Assembly (NCBI GenBank): GCA_036736205.1
Contig: DAINMX010000127.1
Span: 1-17,726 of the forward strand
DNA length: 17,726 nt
DNA from: XYA12-FULL-58-9 sp001798605
GTDB lineage: Bacteria; Myxococcota; XYA12-FULL-58-9
Direction of reading: 5' to 3'
Shown here in pieces: positions 1 through 7,688 of this stretch (positions are counted from its first letter, which is position 1; the number at the start of each line of letters is the position of its first letter). The position numbers and the translations under genes were made by a program. The notes below the pieces were generated by a model that searched no databases, had not been told where the DNA came from, and saw only the letters and a list, made by a program, of their open reading frames with translations.

Positions 1-115
1 CTAGGGGTGCGGGTCATCGAGCAAGTCCGACAAAAACGCGAATGCATCGATGCGGGGGGTTGGGCCAGGGCAAACGCATGGAGCTTGCGCGGCTGACCGG
101 CGGCAGCGGCATCGT
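1..115 (+). pseudogene. hflX: Fragment of hflX, frameshifted, cut by window edge
   Basis: These bases match 5649-5764 of the intact hflX gene almost perfectly. By eye there is one missing T (after the G run near position 59) and one silent C-to-T change at position 86. The matching part encodes HflX residues about 39-77, in the N-terminal domain before the GTPase. The missing base breaks the frame, and homology stops abruptly at 115, after which the sequence is unrelated. The fragment runs off the left edge, so more of the copy may lie outside. It has the same orientation as the intact gene and cannot make a working HflX. A recent duplication or recombination scar is the simplest reading; a chimeric assembly at a contig end is the alternative. 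Confidence 0.85.
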
Positions 116-353
116 ACATCCATTCGGGCTCTTGCTCGGGAAACTTGGAATCAAAGAGGTCAGGCTGGCCCTCATCGATGAGCTGGTTCACTGTGTGCCC
201 CCAACGAACGCCGCCAAGTAGGTCACCCACTTCGGCAAGAAGCGGGTCATTGGCGCTCTGGCAGCGTCGGCAAAACATGGGATCGTTGGCGGCAACTTCA
301 CCCCAGAAGTCTTCTGTTTCGAGGGGGATGGCGTTCGTGTTGCCTGTGGCCAA
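1..353 (-). pseudogene. Truncated unrecognised minus-strand reading frame
   Basis: On the minus strand a frame is open from just after a stop at 354-356 to the window edge, 117 codons. Positions 353 to 116 read like real protein: acidic, rich in G/C-ending codons, with a CRRC motif and segments such as DPLLAEVGDLLGG and SKFPEQEPEWMYD. From 115 leftward the frame runs antisense through the hflX fragment, so that part is not native. The only possible starts are a TTG at 353 and an ATG about 24 codons further in, and neither has a clear ribosome site. I do not recognise the family. The likeliest explanation is an internal or 5'-truncated piece of a gene joined to the hflX scrap by rearrangement. 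It could also be chance openness opposite other DNA. The rest of the gap to 438 shows nothing else I can name. Confidence 0.35.
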
Positions 354-438
354 TCAATTGATACTCAAGGATTATGAGTAGCTTCTCCTGTCTATCTGCG
401 TAGACATTGCTCATGATAATAGAAGTGAGGGTCGTCAG

Positions 439-882
439 ATGAAAGCGCGATTGAACCGACGTTGTAGGCTCATCTGTCTAGGTCTGTTTGGCATTATCGC
501 TGGGTGCAGTTGCTCGTCGAGCATCGATGAGAACCAAAAGAGGACAAGACTCGAGATGAGAATGTCTCTCGATGATGTGGTCGAAGCCGCTGACAATATG
601 GACCTGGCCCTCGACGCAGCGGCTGCAGAACCTGGCGACCCAAGCCCAAAGTCTTTGCTCCAATGTCGCCATGATCTGCTGTTTCAAGCAATACGGCACG
701 CAGGTCGGATAGCCGCCCTGCTCCCTCGCCAAGAGGCTATTGCGATGCTCACAACCGTCGAGAGACTCCACCCTCTCACAATTCTCGAGCTGGCCAAAGC
801 CCAAGACGTCGAGGGAGCGAAGGCAGAATTGCGCAACTTGAGAAATCGTGCGGTCAACACAAGACCACAGCTGGGCGATTGA
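439..882 (+). CDS. Small predicted lipoprotein, unknown function
   Basis: A 147-residue protein with a basic n-region (Lys2, Arg4, Arg7, Arg8), a hydrophobic stretch and a lipobox IIAGC with the lipidated Cys at residue 23, so it should be an envelope lipoprotein. The mature part is short and looks mainly helical (EMRMSLDDVVEAADNMDLALDAAAA, then Ala/Leu/Arg-rich segments to the end). It has one further Cys in the LLQCRHDLL segment and no motif I recognise. The ATG is preceded by GAGG at 427-430, 8 nt upstream. It ends 97 nt before the kelch lipoprotein start, in the same direction, so the two could be co-transcribed. Competing frames on the minus strand lack a signal sequence and ribosome site. 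Function is not inferred. Confidence 0.7.
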   Translation: MKARLNRRCRLICLGLFGIIAGCSCSSSIDENQKRTRLEMRMSLDDVVEAADNMDLALDAAAAEPGDPSPKSLLQCRHDLLFQAIRHAGRIAALLPRQEAIAMLTTVERLHPLTILELAKAQDVEGAKAELRNLRNRAVNTRPQLGD

Positions 883-965
883 GCCATCAACAACCGCTTC
901 GATTGCGCCAAGTTGTCGGAAATCGTCATAAGGCTGCTGATTGGTCTGCGAATGGGTAAACGCTC

Positions 966-974
966 AAGGAAGGG
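966..974 (+). promoter_or_regulatory. Ribosome binding site setting the kelch start at 980
   Basis: The purine-rich AAGGAAGGG lies 5 nt before the ATG at 980. It favours that start over the TTG at 941 in the same frame, which would put 13 extra residues in front of an otherwise ideal lipoprotein signal peptide. Confidence 0.7.
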
Positions 975-979
975 TAATC

Positions 980-3900
980 ATGCGGTTTGTTGTGCTTGGT
1001 CTTGGGGTTGTGGCGGCATCGGTAATTTTTGGGTGCGCCGTTGACCTGAACATTCCAAACGAAGCGATCATTACCTGTGCGAGCGAGGACGAGTGTCCAA
1101 ACGGAAGAACGTGCAATGTGGCCTCCGGCAGATGTGTCCCCGAAGGTCGAAAGGACGCAGACGCGCCTCTGTTGGCCGGTGTGCCCACGGTAAATCCACC
1201 GGTCCTCAAGAAAGACGCACCGTGTGAGATTCGTTTCCAGGTCAATGAACCTCTCATTGCCCCACCGGAGGTGACTTTGGTGAATGGGCCGCGCGAGATT
1301 CCGGTTGAGTTTGTCTCTACAGACGGTGCAGCGAAGCCAACGTTTGTGTATTCCCTCGTGGCTACAGGTGACGAAGCTCAGGTCGACAGTCCTTTCCATG
1401 CCGTGTTGATCGACAAGGTCGGCAATACCAACCGCATCGATTTGGGCGTTTCGGCCCGCTTTGATTTCGTTGATCCCGATGTTCAAGAAGGCTCGGTGCG
1501 GCTGGAGCTGGTGCCTGGGTTGGATAACCCTCTGGATAAGCCGCGGCATGCGTCCTTTGGCACCACGATCGAGGTCTCATTTTCGACCACAGAAGCGCTC
1601 ACCGAGACGGCCCCCACCTTGAACGTGATCGCGGGCAGCCAGATTTCCTTCGGGCTTTTCGATGCGACCGACAGCCGGTTCGTGTTCTTCCATACGCTCT
1701 GCGAGGAGGATTCTTTTTCCCAAGGGGCTCAATCCGTGCAGATCCACCTGGCGGATGACGCAGGCAACGCGGTGGACGTGCCACTCGATCTGGTGGCGAG
1801 CAGTCTGCCCGACGGCTTCTGGATCGACACGGTGCCGCCGGAGCTGCCAGCAACGAATGCTCCGGGGCAGATCCTCTATTCGCGGGCACGGTGGGGTCTC
1901 AGAGAGACGGCGGGTGCGCCCTACTTTGGCGTGGAGGGCAAGGCGGGTGCTGTTGAGCGTGAAAGCACTGTCATTGTGTATGCCACGAGCCACGCGATCG
2001 CGACCCAAGAACTCGCTCGGGAGGTGGCCCGTGACGATGGAAGCTTTGGCGGCGCTCCGGGCAGTACCGAAGCCTTTCCAGTGACCCCGGTGGACCTGCT
2101 GCAAGTGTATCTGGTGGCGGTTGATGCGGCCGGCAACTCCAGTGATGCGAAGCCCGGGGAAGCGGGAATTCAGGCGAGCGGCGTTGTCGAGATTGCTTGG
2201 ACCGCCACCATGACGGGCAAGCGGGCCGGAAGCTATTTTGCAAATCCTCATCGATTCGAGTGGCGTCCGATTTTTTCCGAGTCCCTCTCCATTGAAACGG
2301 AATCTTTTGACGCCAGTGCGAGCATGGGCATAGGCGCCCAAGACGACGAAACCCTCACCACCCAAGGGGCCGGTCATTGGCTCGACGTAACCCCCTCCGC
2401 TGACAGTCGGCCTGAGGTCGGCTACCCGGCGATGACCTATTTCGCCTCCCACGCGGCCATGGTTGCGTTTGGGGGAGCCGATTGTCTGTGGTGTGCATCC
2501 GGAATCGACAACAAGAGTTGCAGTGTGACCTGGGTGCGCAAGCAAGATCACTGGTCGGTTGTGGAACCGATTGATCCGCAGGGGGACGGCAATCCGGGCA
2601 GTCGACAAAGGGCCGCCATGGCCTATCATCCCGCTACGGATCGGGTCGTTATGTTTGGCGGGGCGACGCAGTGGCCGGGAGGAGAGGCTCTGGGCGATAC
2701 CTGGGAGTGGGACGGCCGGAGTTGGGCCCAGAAGCAAGCGGGCGCCGCGACCGGCGAGACACCCACCGCTCGTTGGGGGCACAGCATGGCTCTGGACGAA
2801 CGGCGCAACGTCATCCTGTTGTTCGGGGGACACAGCGATGATCCGGGAGGCCAGGCGCTTGGTGACATCTGGGAGTGGAACGGGGATCAATGGGCGCAGG
2901 TTTGCACGACCTCTCCCTGCGCGGACACGGTACCGTCGGCTCGATGCGGGCAAGCCATGGCCTTTGATCCAGACCTGCAAGGGGTGGTCATGTTTGGTGG
3001 TACGACTGGTAGCCAGGAGACTTGGACCTATGACGGGGAGCAGTGGACGCTCCTCTGTCCGAGCGCCGCCTGTACCAGGGTTCCACCCGGACGAGCCGAT
3101 CACTCTCTGACCTATGACCCCAACCTGGGAGAGCTGCTCGTCTTTGGCGGCTGGCCCACTGACTATTCGGGCCCGGATACCTTTCCTGCGCTCGACGACA
3201 TGTGGCGCTGGGCCGGATCCGCGTGGCTTTTGGTCACGCCGGCCGACAGTGGTGATGGTGCACCCCAGGCGCGCCGCGGTCACGCGATGGCCTACGACTA
3301 TGCGCGAGCGCGCACGATCATGATAGGCGGCAATCCCCAGTTGTCCGATTTCGGATGCAGCTCTTGCTGCTACCTGCCCTCGCTCAAGGGGACGTGGGAA
3401 TGGGACGGCGTCACCTGGCAAGAGCAGGCGCCGCTCGGGCATGCGCCGCAAGAGGTCTCTGAAGCACACCTCGCATTTCACGAGGGGCTCGGTGCGGTGG
3501 TCCTGTTGCCCATCGAAACGGGCTCCTTGCTCAGCTGGTTTGCGTGGGTCGACGCCGCGTGGCGGCTCCAGAGCACCTCGGTGTCCCAACGGACCCAAAC
3601 CGACATGGCTTCCGACGCCACACGAAATCGGGTTGTGCTCTTTGGCGGCGCCCACAGCGCGGGTGACTGCAATGACACGAGCGGTGTGTGCCAGGACACC
3701 TGGGAGCTGGATGCGAGCACCGGCTGGAGCGAGCGGTGCGAAGGCGGGGGTGACACCTGCGTCCAGCCACCGCCGACAACCGCGATGGCCTTGGCTCGAG
3801 ATCCAGTGAACGACACCGTGTTGTTGTTCGGTGGCACCAGCTCAGACAACTTCATGGTGGAGAATACCTCATACGCCTGGGACGGTGGGGGTTGGCAAGA

Positions 3901-4795
3901 AGTCTGTACAGCCACTGCCTGCATGGACAGCAGGCCGAGCCCCCGGATGCGTCACCGCATGGTGACGATTCCCTCCGGCACCGACCAAGGGGTCCTCTTG
4001 TTTGGTGGCTTTTCCATGTTCGATTCCATGGGCGGCACGTATCTCTGGAACGGGCAAGAATGGGCCCCGGCGAGCAACTCCGCGGCGCCTCGGGCCCGCC
4101 ACGAGACCGGTTTGGCCTATGACGCGAGTCGAGGAGAGGTCGTCTTGTTTGGCGGCGAAAACCTCATCATGTTTGGGGGCGACTGTGGAGATGGCCCGTT
4201 GTGCACGGACACTTGGACTTGGCAACACGGCTCCTGGCGACAGCCGGCCATTTGGGACCCCGAGCAGGACGGCAACCCACCACGCCGGCGCAATCATGGC
4301 ATGGCCTTCGACCCGAGCACCGAGCGGGTGCTCATCTACGGGGGTACGGGTGAAGACTCCGTCGGCTTGGACGATACCTGGGCCTGGGATGCTGGCGCGG
4401 CTGCTTCACCCGGTCAGCTCATGGAGGTGAATGTCGAAGCCTCGGGAACGGACAAGAGCGAGCAGCTCGTCGATCTCTCGGTCTTTTGGCGAGCTTCGGG
4501 CACTGGATACCCAGGAGGGATAGCCAATCGGGGGGTGCGCCTGTTGGTGTGGGATGGGAAAGAATGGCGCACTCTGAAGGAGGTGGTGGCCTCCGGCCTC
4601 TCGGACGTAACCTGGACGAGGTCAACGGATGAGCCAGACACGACCGGTGTGCTCGATAGGTGGCTCGTGGGTCGCCAGCGGAGCCTCACGGTGGCAGTCG
4701 TTCCGACTGCTGCGAATGGGCAGTCTCCCCACTATGGAGAGATCGCGACCGACTACGTCGAGGTGACGCTCACCTATAGGCTGCCCACGCAATGA
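980..4795 (+). CDS. Kelch-repeat surface lipoprotein (paralog 1)
   Basis: 1271 residues. The signal peptide ends in lipobox VIFGC with Cys19 as the lipid site. A four-Cys cassette follows (Cys33, 39, 45, 52; core CPNGRTC). Residues about 60-400 look like three bacterial Ig-like beta-sandwiches, each closing with a D-x-x-GN strand (IDKVGN, ADDAGN, VDAAGN). Residues about 478-1140 hold 12 kelch-like repeats of the form R..H.MAYD...R.VVLFGG....DTWEWDG..W. The seventh has lost its Gly-Gly (VVLLPIETG). A last beta-rich domain runs to 1271, ending VEVTLTYRL. Kelch repeats fold into beta-propellers, which usually bind proteins or sugars; some repeat loops carry Cys pairs, suiting an oxidising extracytoplasmic site. 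The protein shares domain order with 13407-17603. No enzyme active site is recognised; the role is probably adhesion, scaffolding or recognition (inferred). It converges on gpx, 74 nt away. Confidence 0.85.
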   Translation: MRFVVLGLGVVAASVIFGCAVDLNIPNEAIITCASEDECPNGRTCNVASGRCVPEGRKDADAPLLAGVPTVNPPVLKKDAPCEIRFQVNEPLIAPPEVTLVNGPREIPVEFVSTDGAAKPTFVYSLVATGDEAQVDSPFHAVLIDKVGNTNRIDLGVSARFDFVDPDVQEGSVRLELVPGLDNPLDKPRHASFGTTIEVSFSTTEALTETAPTLNVIAGSQISFGLFDATDSRFVFFHTLCEEDSFSQGAQSVQIHLADDAGNAVDVPLDLVASSLPDGFWIDTVPPELPATNAPGQILYSRARWGLRETAGAPYFGVEGKAGAVERESTVIVYATSHAIATQELAREVARDDGSFGGAPGSTEAFPVTPVDLLQVYLVAVDAAGNSSDAKPGEAGIQASGVVEIAWTATMTGKRAGSYFANPHRFEWRPIFSESLSIETESFDASASMGIGAQDDETLTTQGAGHWLDVTPSADSRPEVGYPAMTYFASHAAMVAFGGADCLWCASGIDNKSCSVTWVRKQDHWSVVEPIDPQGDGNPGSRQRAAMAYHPATDRVVMFGGATQWPGGEALGDTWEWDGRSWAQKQAGAATGETPTARWGHSMALDERRNVILLFGGHSDDPGGQALGDIWEWNGDQWAQVCTTSPCADTVPSARCGQAMAFDPDLQGVVMFGGTTGSQETWTYDGEQWTLLCPSAACTRVPPGRADHSLTYDPNLGELLVFGGWPTDYSGPDTFPALDDMWRWAGSAWLLVTPADSGDGAPQARRGHAMAYDYARARTIMIGGNPQLSDFGCSSCCYLPSLKGTWEWDGVTWQEQAPLGHAPQEVSEAHLAFHEGLGAVVLLPIETGSLLSWFAWVDAAWRLQSTSVSQRTQTDMASDATRNRVVLFGGAHSAGDCNDTSGVCQDTWELDASTGWSERCEGGGDTCVQPPPTTAMALARDPVNDTVLLFGGTSSDNFMVENTSYAWDGGGWQEVCTATACMDSRPSPRMRHRMVTIPSGTDQGVLLFGGFSMFDSMGGTYLWNGQEWAPASNSAAPRARHETGLAYDASRGEVVLFGGENLIMFGGDCGDGPLCTDTWTWQHGSWRQPAIWDPEQDGNPPRRRNHGMAFDPSTERVLIYGGTGEDSVGLDDTWAWDAGAAASPGQLMEVNVEASGTDKSEQLVDLSVFWRASGTGYPGGIANRGVRLLVWDGKEWRTLKEVVASGLSDVTWTRSTDEPDTTGVLDRWLVGRQRSLTVAVVPTAANGQSPHYGEIATDYVEVTLTYRLPTQ

Positions 4796-4869
4796 AGCAA
4801 AGGACTGCGTCGAGTCAAGACCTCGCCCATAGATCGGCAGCCTCAAACACAAATAGGGCAAGAATGCCT

Positions 4870-5352
4870 CTAGAGTAACGCTTCGATGTCTTTTCTCAAC
4901 GCTTGAGGAGTGTCCTTGGGGGCGTATCGCCTGACGACGCGCCCACTCCGATCCACGAGAAACTTGGTGAAGTTCCACTTGATGGCTCTGCTTCCCAAGA
5001 TACCGGGAGCCTGTGCTTTGAGGTATTGGTAGAGCGGATGCGCGTCATTCCCATTCACATCGATCTTGGCAAACAGCCGAAAACTCGTGTGAAAACGACT
5101 CTCGCAAAAGGTCGCTATCTCTTCGTCGCTGCCGGGCTCCTGACCAGCAAACTGGTTGCAGGGAAAAGCCAGGATCTCGAAACCCCTTTTGTTTAGGTCT
5201 CCATAGAGATTCTCGAGCCCATCGTATTGTCCGGTGAAACCGCACTCGCTCGCGGTGTTGACGATGAGAAGAACCTTGTCCCGAAATTCCTCCAGGGACT
5301 GTTCTTCACCGCGAATGGTCTTCGCCGAAAACTCATAGATTGACTCAGTCAT
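4870..5352 (-). CDS. gpx: Glutathione peroxidase family (thiol peroxidase)
   Basis: 160 residues, the usual size for bacterial GPx (BtuE/BsaA type). It reduces H2O2 and organic hydroperoxides in the cytoplasm; non-selenium bacterial members commonly use thioredoxin as reductant. The signature NTASECGFTGQY carries the peroxidatic Cys37 in place of selenocysteine. FPCNQFAGQEPG provides Gln71, and KWNFTKFLV gives Trp126 and Asn127, which complete the catalytic tetrad. Cys83 in EIATFCESRF sits where the resolving Cys of thioredoxin-dependent GPx lies. There is no signal peptide. The ATG at 5352 aligns with family starts; the ribosome site is weak (GGTGAA just upstream, GAGGAG further away). It is divergent from hflX with 182 nt between the starts, a region where I could not call a convincing promoter. 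The first residues match the family without truncation. Confidence 0.95.
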   Translation of the reverse strand: MTESIYEFSAKTIRGEEQSLEEFRDKVLLIVNTASECGFTGQYDGLENLYGDLNKRGFEILAFPCNQFAGQEPGSDEEIATFCESRFHTSFRLFAKIDVNGNDAHPLYQYLKAQAPGILGSRAIKWNFTKFLVDRSGRVVRRYAPKDTPQALRKDIEALL

Positions 5353-5534
5353 ATTTCACCAACGCTCTCCTCGGTCACGCGCATTCGGAAGTCAAGCATC
5401 ATCCCGCTGCAATGGAATATGGTGGTGATTGGTTGATACGCAAGGTTTCGCGCAAGTGCGCGCTGAACCGCGGCGAGCGCGCGAACTCCGAACCCATCGC
5501 CTTGCGGGTACTAGAGTGGTATGCACCCCGCCCA

Positions 5535-6878
5535 ATGTCCGAACCTACACAACCGCTGCGTGCCGTGCTCGTTGGCATACAAACCCCTGATATGACCGAC
5601 GAACAACTCACCAGATCCCTCACGGAGCTGGGCCGTCTGGCTGAAACCCTAGGGGTGCGGGTCATCGAGCAAGTCCGACAAAAACGCGAATGCATCGATG
5701 CGGGGGTGTTGGGCCAGGGCAAACGCATGGAGCTCGCGCGGCTGACCGGCGGCAGCGGCATCGTCGCGCGTGGTCCGCTTGCCCAACGCAAGAAGGTCGA
5801 TGCCGAAGCCGATGATGCGATGAAGGAGTATCTCGCCGACCACGGTGAACCCGACGAGATCGCCAATTTGGTGATCGTCGATGGGGAGCTGACGCCCACC
5901 CAAATCCGTGATCTGAGCACCGCCGTGGGTGTCGAGGTCACGGATCGCACGGGCATTATCGTCGATATATTCCATCGGCACGCTTCGACCCGCGAGGCTC
6001 GCCTGCAGGTGGAAATCGCCCGTCTCAAATATCTCGCTCCGCGCATGCGCGCCGCCGGCGGACCGAGCGAGCGCCAGGCCGGCAAGGGCACCGGCGAATC
6101 GAATCTGGAGCTCGACCGCCGCAAGATCCGAGATCGCATCGCCGAGTTGCGCAAGGAACTGAAGGCCATAGAGAGCGAGTCGAACGTGCGTGCCGCCCGA
6201 CGCCAAGACACCCTGCGCGTGGCCTTGGTGGGCTACACAAACGCCGGAAAATCGTCGTGGATGCGGGAGCTCACCCATTCAACGGTTTTGGTGGAAGACA
6301 AACTCTTCGCGACGCTCGACACGACAGTGCGCGCATTGTTCCCGGCAGTTGTGCCGCAGATCCTGGTTTCGGACACCGTCGGTTTCATTCAACGGTTGCC
6401 TCACGATCTGGTCGCCTCCTTTCGCTCTACGCTTTCGGAAGCCAAGGATGCGGGCCTCTTGCTGCATGTCGCTGACGCGAGTGATCCGGACCTCGAAGCG
6501 CAGATCCAGTTGACCCGAGAGGTATTGGCCGAGATTGGCGTCCGGGATGGGAACAGCATACTGGTGCTAAACAAGATCGATTGTTGCGACGCCGAGCGCT
6601 GCCACGAGCTTGCAGCGCGCTATCCCGACGCGTTGCTGGTTTCGGTCAACCGACCCCAACACGTCGAGAAGGTGCACCAGGTGATCGTTGGTGAGTTTGA
6701 GCGGCTGCTGGAAGACTTGGCGTTGGTGGTCCCGTACGCCCAGACCTCGATGATTGGTGAGGTGCACAAACGCGCGCGTGTTGTGAACGAAACGTTCGAG
6801 GATGATGGCGTGCACTACCAGCTCAAGGTCACGGCGACAGATGCGACGCGGCTGTTGCGCATGCTCAGTTCAACATGA
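5535..6878 (+). CDS. hflX: Ribosome-associated GTPase HflX
   Basis: 447 residues, close to the E. coli protein (426). HflX binds the 50S subunit and splits stalled 70S ribosomes, notably in heat stress. Residues 1-165 form the N-terminal domain, including TPTQIRDLSTAVGVEVTDRTG and the REARLQVEIARLKYLAPR helix. A charged coiled-coil linker follows. The GTPase domain shows G1 GYTNAGKSS at 233-241, G2 TTVRAL, G3 DTVGF from 280 and G4 NKID at 346-349; G5 reads VSVN, unlike the usual SAL/SAK. The glycine loop before the G domain (GGPSERQAGKGTGES) is also unusual. I chose the ATG at 5535 because LRAVLVGIQTP then falls where the family begins. An upstream open stretch back to a TTG at 5340 overlaps the gpx start and looks non-native. 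No strong Shine-Dalgarno is visible. Residues 39-77 are duplicated at 1-115. Confidence 0.95.
   Translation: MSEPTQPLRAVLVGIQTPDMTDEQLTRSLTELGRLAETLGVRVIEQVRQKRECIDAGVLGQGKRMELARLTGGSGIVARGPLAQRKKVDAEADDAMKEYLADHGEPDEIANLVIVDGELTPTQIRDLSTAVGVEVTDRTGIIVDIFHRHASTREARLQVEIARLKYLAPRMRAAGGPSERQAGKGTGESNLELDRRKIRDRIAELRKELKAIESESNVRAARRQDTLRVALVGYTNAGKSSWMRELTHSTVLVEDKLFATLDTTVRALFPAVVPQILVSDTVGFIQRLPHDLVASFRSTLSEAKDAGLLLHVADASDPDLEAQIQLTREVLAEIGVRDGNSILVLNKIDCCDAERCHELAARYPDALLVSVNRPQHVEKVHQVIVGEFERLLEDLALVVPYAQTSMIGEVHKRARVVNETFEDDGVHYQLKVTATDATRLLRMLSST
5649..5764 (+). repeat. Intact partner of the 115-bp hflX direct repeat
   Basis: This segment inside hflX pairs with bases 1-115 in the same orientation, about 5.6 kb apart. 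By eye 114 of 116 positions agree. Being direct, the repeats could support deletion or tandem duplication of everything between them: the small lipoprotein, kelch paralog 1, gpx and the 5' end of hflX. Confidence 0.85.
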
Positions 6879-6906
6879 GATCAGGGACCGGTTGCTCAGT
6901 TCAACA
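6862..6906 (+). repeat. 14-bp direct repeat at the hflX 3' end
   Basis: TGCTCAGTTCAACA occurs at 6862-6875, ending just before the hflX stop codon, and exactly again at 6893-6906, 31 bp later in the non-coding gap. The bases before each copy are also alike (GACGCGGCTG and GACCGGT). It looks like a small tandem duplication of the hflX tail. No terminator with a T run is visible in the 72-bp convergent gap. Confidence 0.7.
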
Positions 6907-6950
6907 AGAGCTTGGGAACCAGGCTGCATGACATCGCTGCGCAACGAAGG

Positions 6951-7688
6951 TCAGAAGACCATTCCTACCCCAAGATCCCAGAACCAACCGGACAGATTGA
7001 TCTGTCCCAACCGTGTCGGGTTGCCCGTCAACAAGGGGTTGTCGTCATCCTCATCTTGAGGCTCCAGCAACGGTCTTTGCGCTAAACGTCCGATGGCCCC
7101 CACCTCCCCAAAGACAAAGAACCGTCCCGAATACTCACCGCTCGCCCGCCGCGAGAGCCTGCCCAAATGCACACGCGTGCCTAGCGCAACGCGGGCACCA
7201 GGGACGAACCACAGATCGTCACCCAGATCGCCGTTCCCTCGCGCTCGCCAATATCCAAGCAAGACGCTCAGGCGGGCATAGGGATAGACGACCGCGGCAA
7301 GCCCGGCTTTCGGCCAACGCCATGTAGCGCCGAGCTCCATCTCGGAAACCGCCAAGGATGCGCCGTTGGCGACCTCATCGGGTCGCATGATGCGAAGCCC
7401 CAGGTCAGCGTCGAGACCTCGAACGAGCGGCTCGAGGGAATAGGAAACTCGCCCGGACACCGTTGGCTCACCGAGACGCGGAAACCATTCGGCCGACTCA
7501 CTGAGCGGATTGTCGACGCCGGTCGAGAAGAACACCAAGAGCCAGGGCTCGTATTGCCGGTCCAAGGTCCTTTCGGGCTCGACCGCCACCATTTCAGCAA
7601 TCGGTGTCGCGCTGTCCTGGGACCCCTGTGGATCGGTGACAATGTTCTCGGAAGCGGACAACAGCATCAATATGGCAAGGAGCTGCAT
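6951..7688 (-). CDS. Small outer-membrane beta-barrel-like protein
   Basis: 245 residues from the ATG at 7688. The N-terminus MQLLAILMLLSASE looks like a short signal peptide, though it lacks the usual basic residues. The mature part has many short alternating hydrophobic/polar strands (VSGRVSYSLEPLV, LGATWRW, VVYPYARLSVLLGYWRA, GRFFVFGEVGAIGRL) and ends LSGWFWDLGVGMVF. A C-terminal Phe on an amphipathic strand is the classical signal read by the BAM machinery, so an 8-strand-like barrel is likely, but no specific family is recognised. An Asp/Glu-rich loop (PQDEDDDNP) near residue 210 could bind cations or face outwards. It is the last gene of the minus-strand operon. Its start overlaps the stop of the preceding propeller lipoprotein (TGATG), pointing to translational coupling and a shared role. 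It converges on hflX. Confidence 0.7.
   Translation of the reverse strand: MQLLAILMLLSASENIVTDPQGSQDSATPIAEMVAVEPERTLDRQYEPWLLVFFSTGVDNPLSESAEWFPRLGEPTVSGRVSYSLEPLVRGLDADLGLRIMRPDEVANGASLAVSEMELGATWRWPKAGLAAVVYPYARLSVLLGYWRARGNGDLGDDLWFVPGARVALGTRVHLGRLSRRASGEYSGRFFVFGEVGAIGRLAQRPLLEPQDEDDDNPLLTGNPTRLGQINLSGWFWDLGVGMVF

Noticed and set aside
941..979. TTG start giving 13 extra residues to kelch paralog 1
   Set aside because: The strong ribosome site and signal peptide both point to the ATG at 980.
1577..3655. Long minus-strand open frame of 692 codons opposite kelch paralog 1
   Set aside because: It lies wholly antisense to a clear lipoprotein/kelch gene, has no domain, signal peptide or ribosome site, and its openness follows from GC-rich codon use on the other strand.
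4796..4869. Shared terminator between the converging kelch and gpx genes
   Set aside because: I found no convincing hairpin with a T run in these 74 bases.
5340..5534. Upstream extension of HflX from a TTG start
   Set aside because: It overlaps the gpx start, has no family similarity and no ribosome site; the HflX family begins near 5535.
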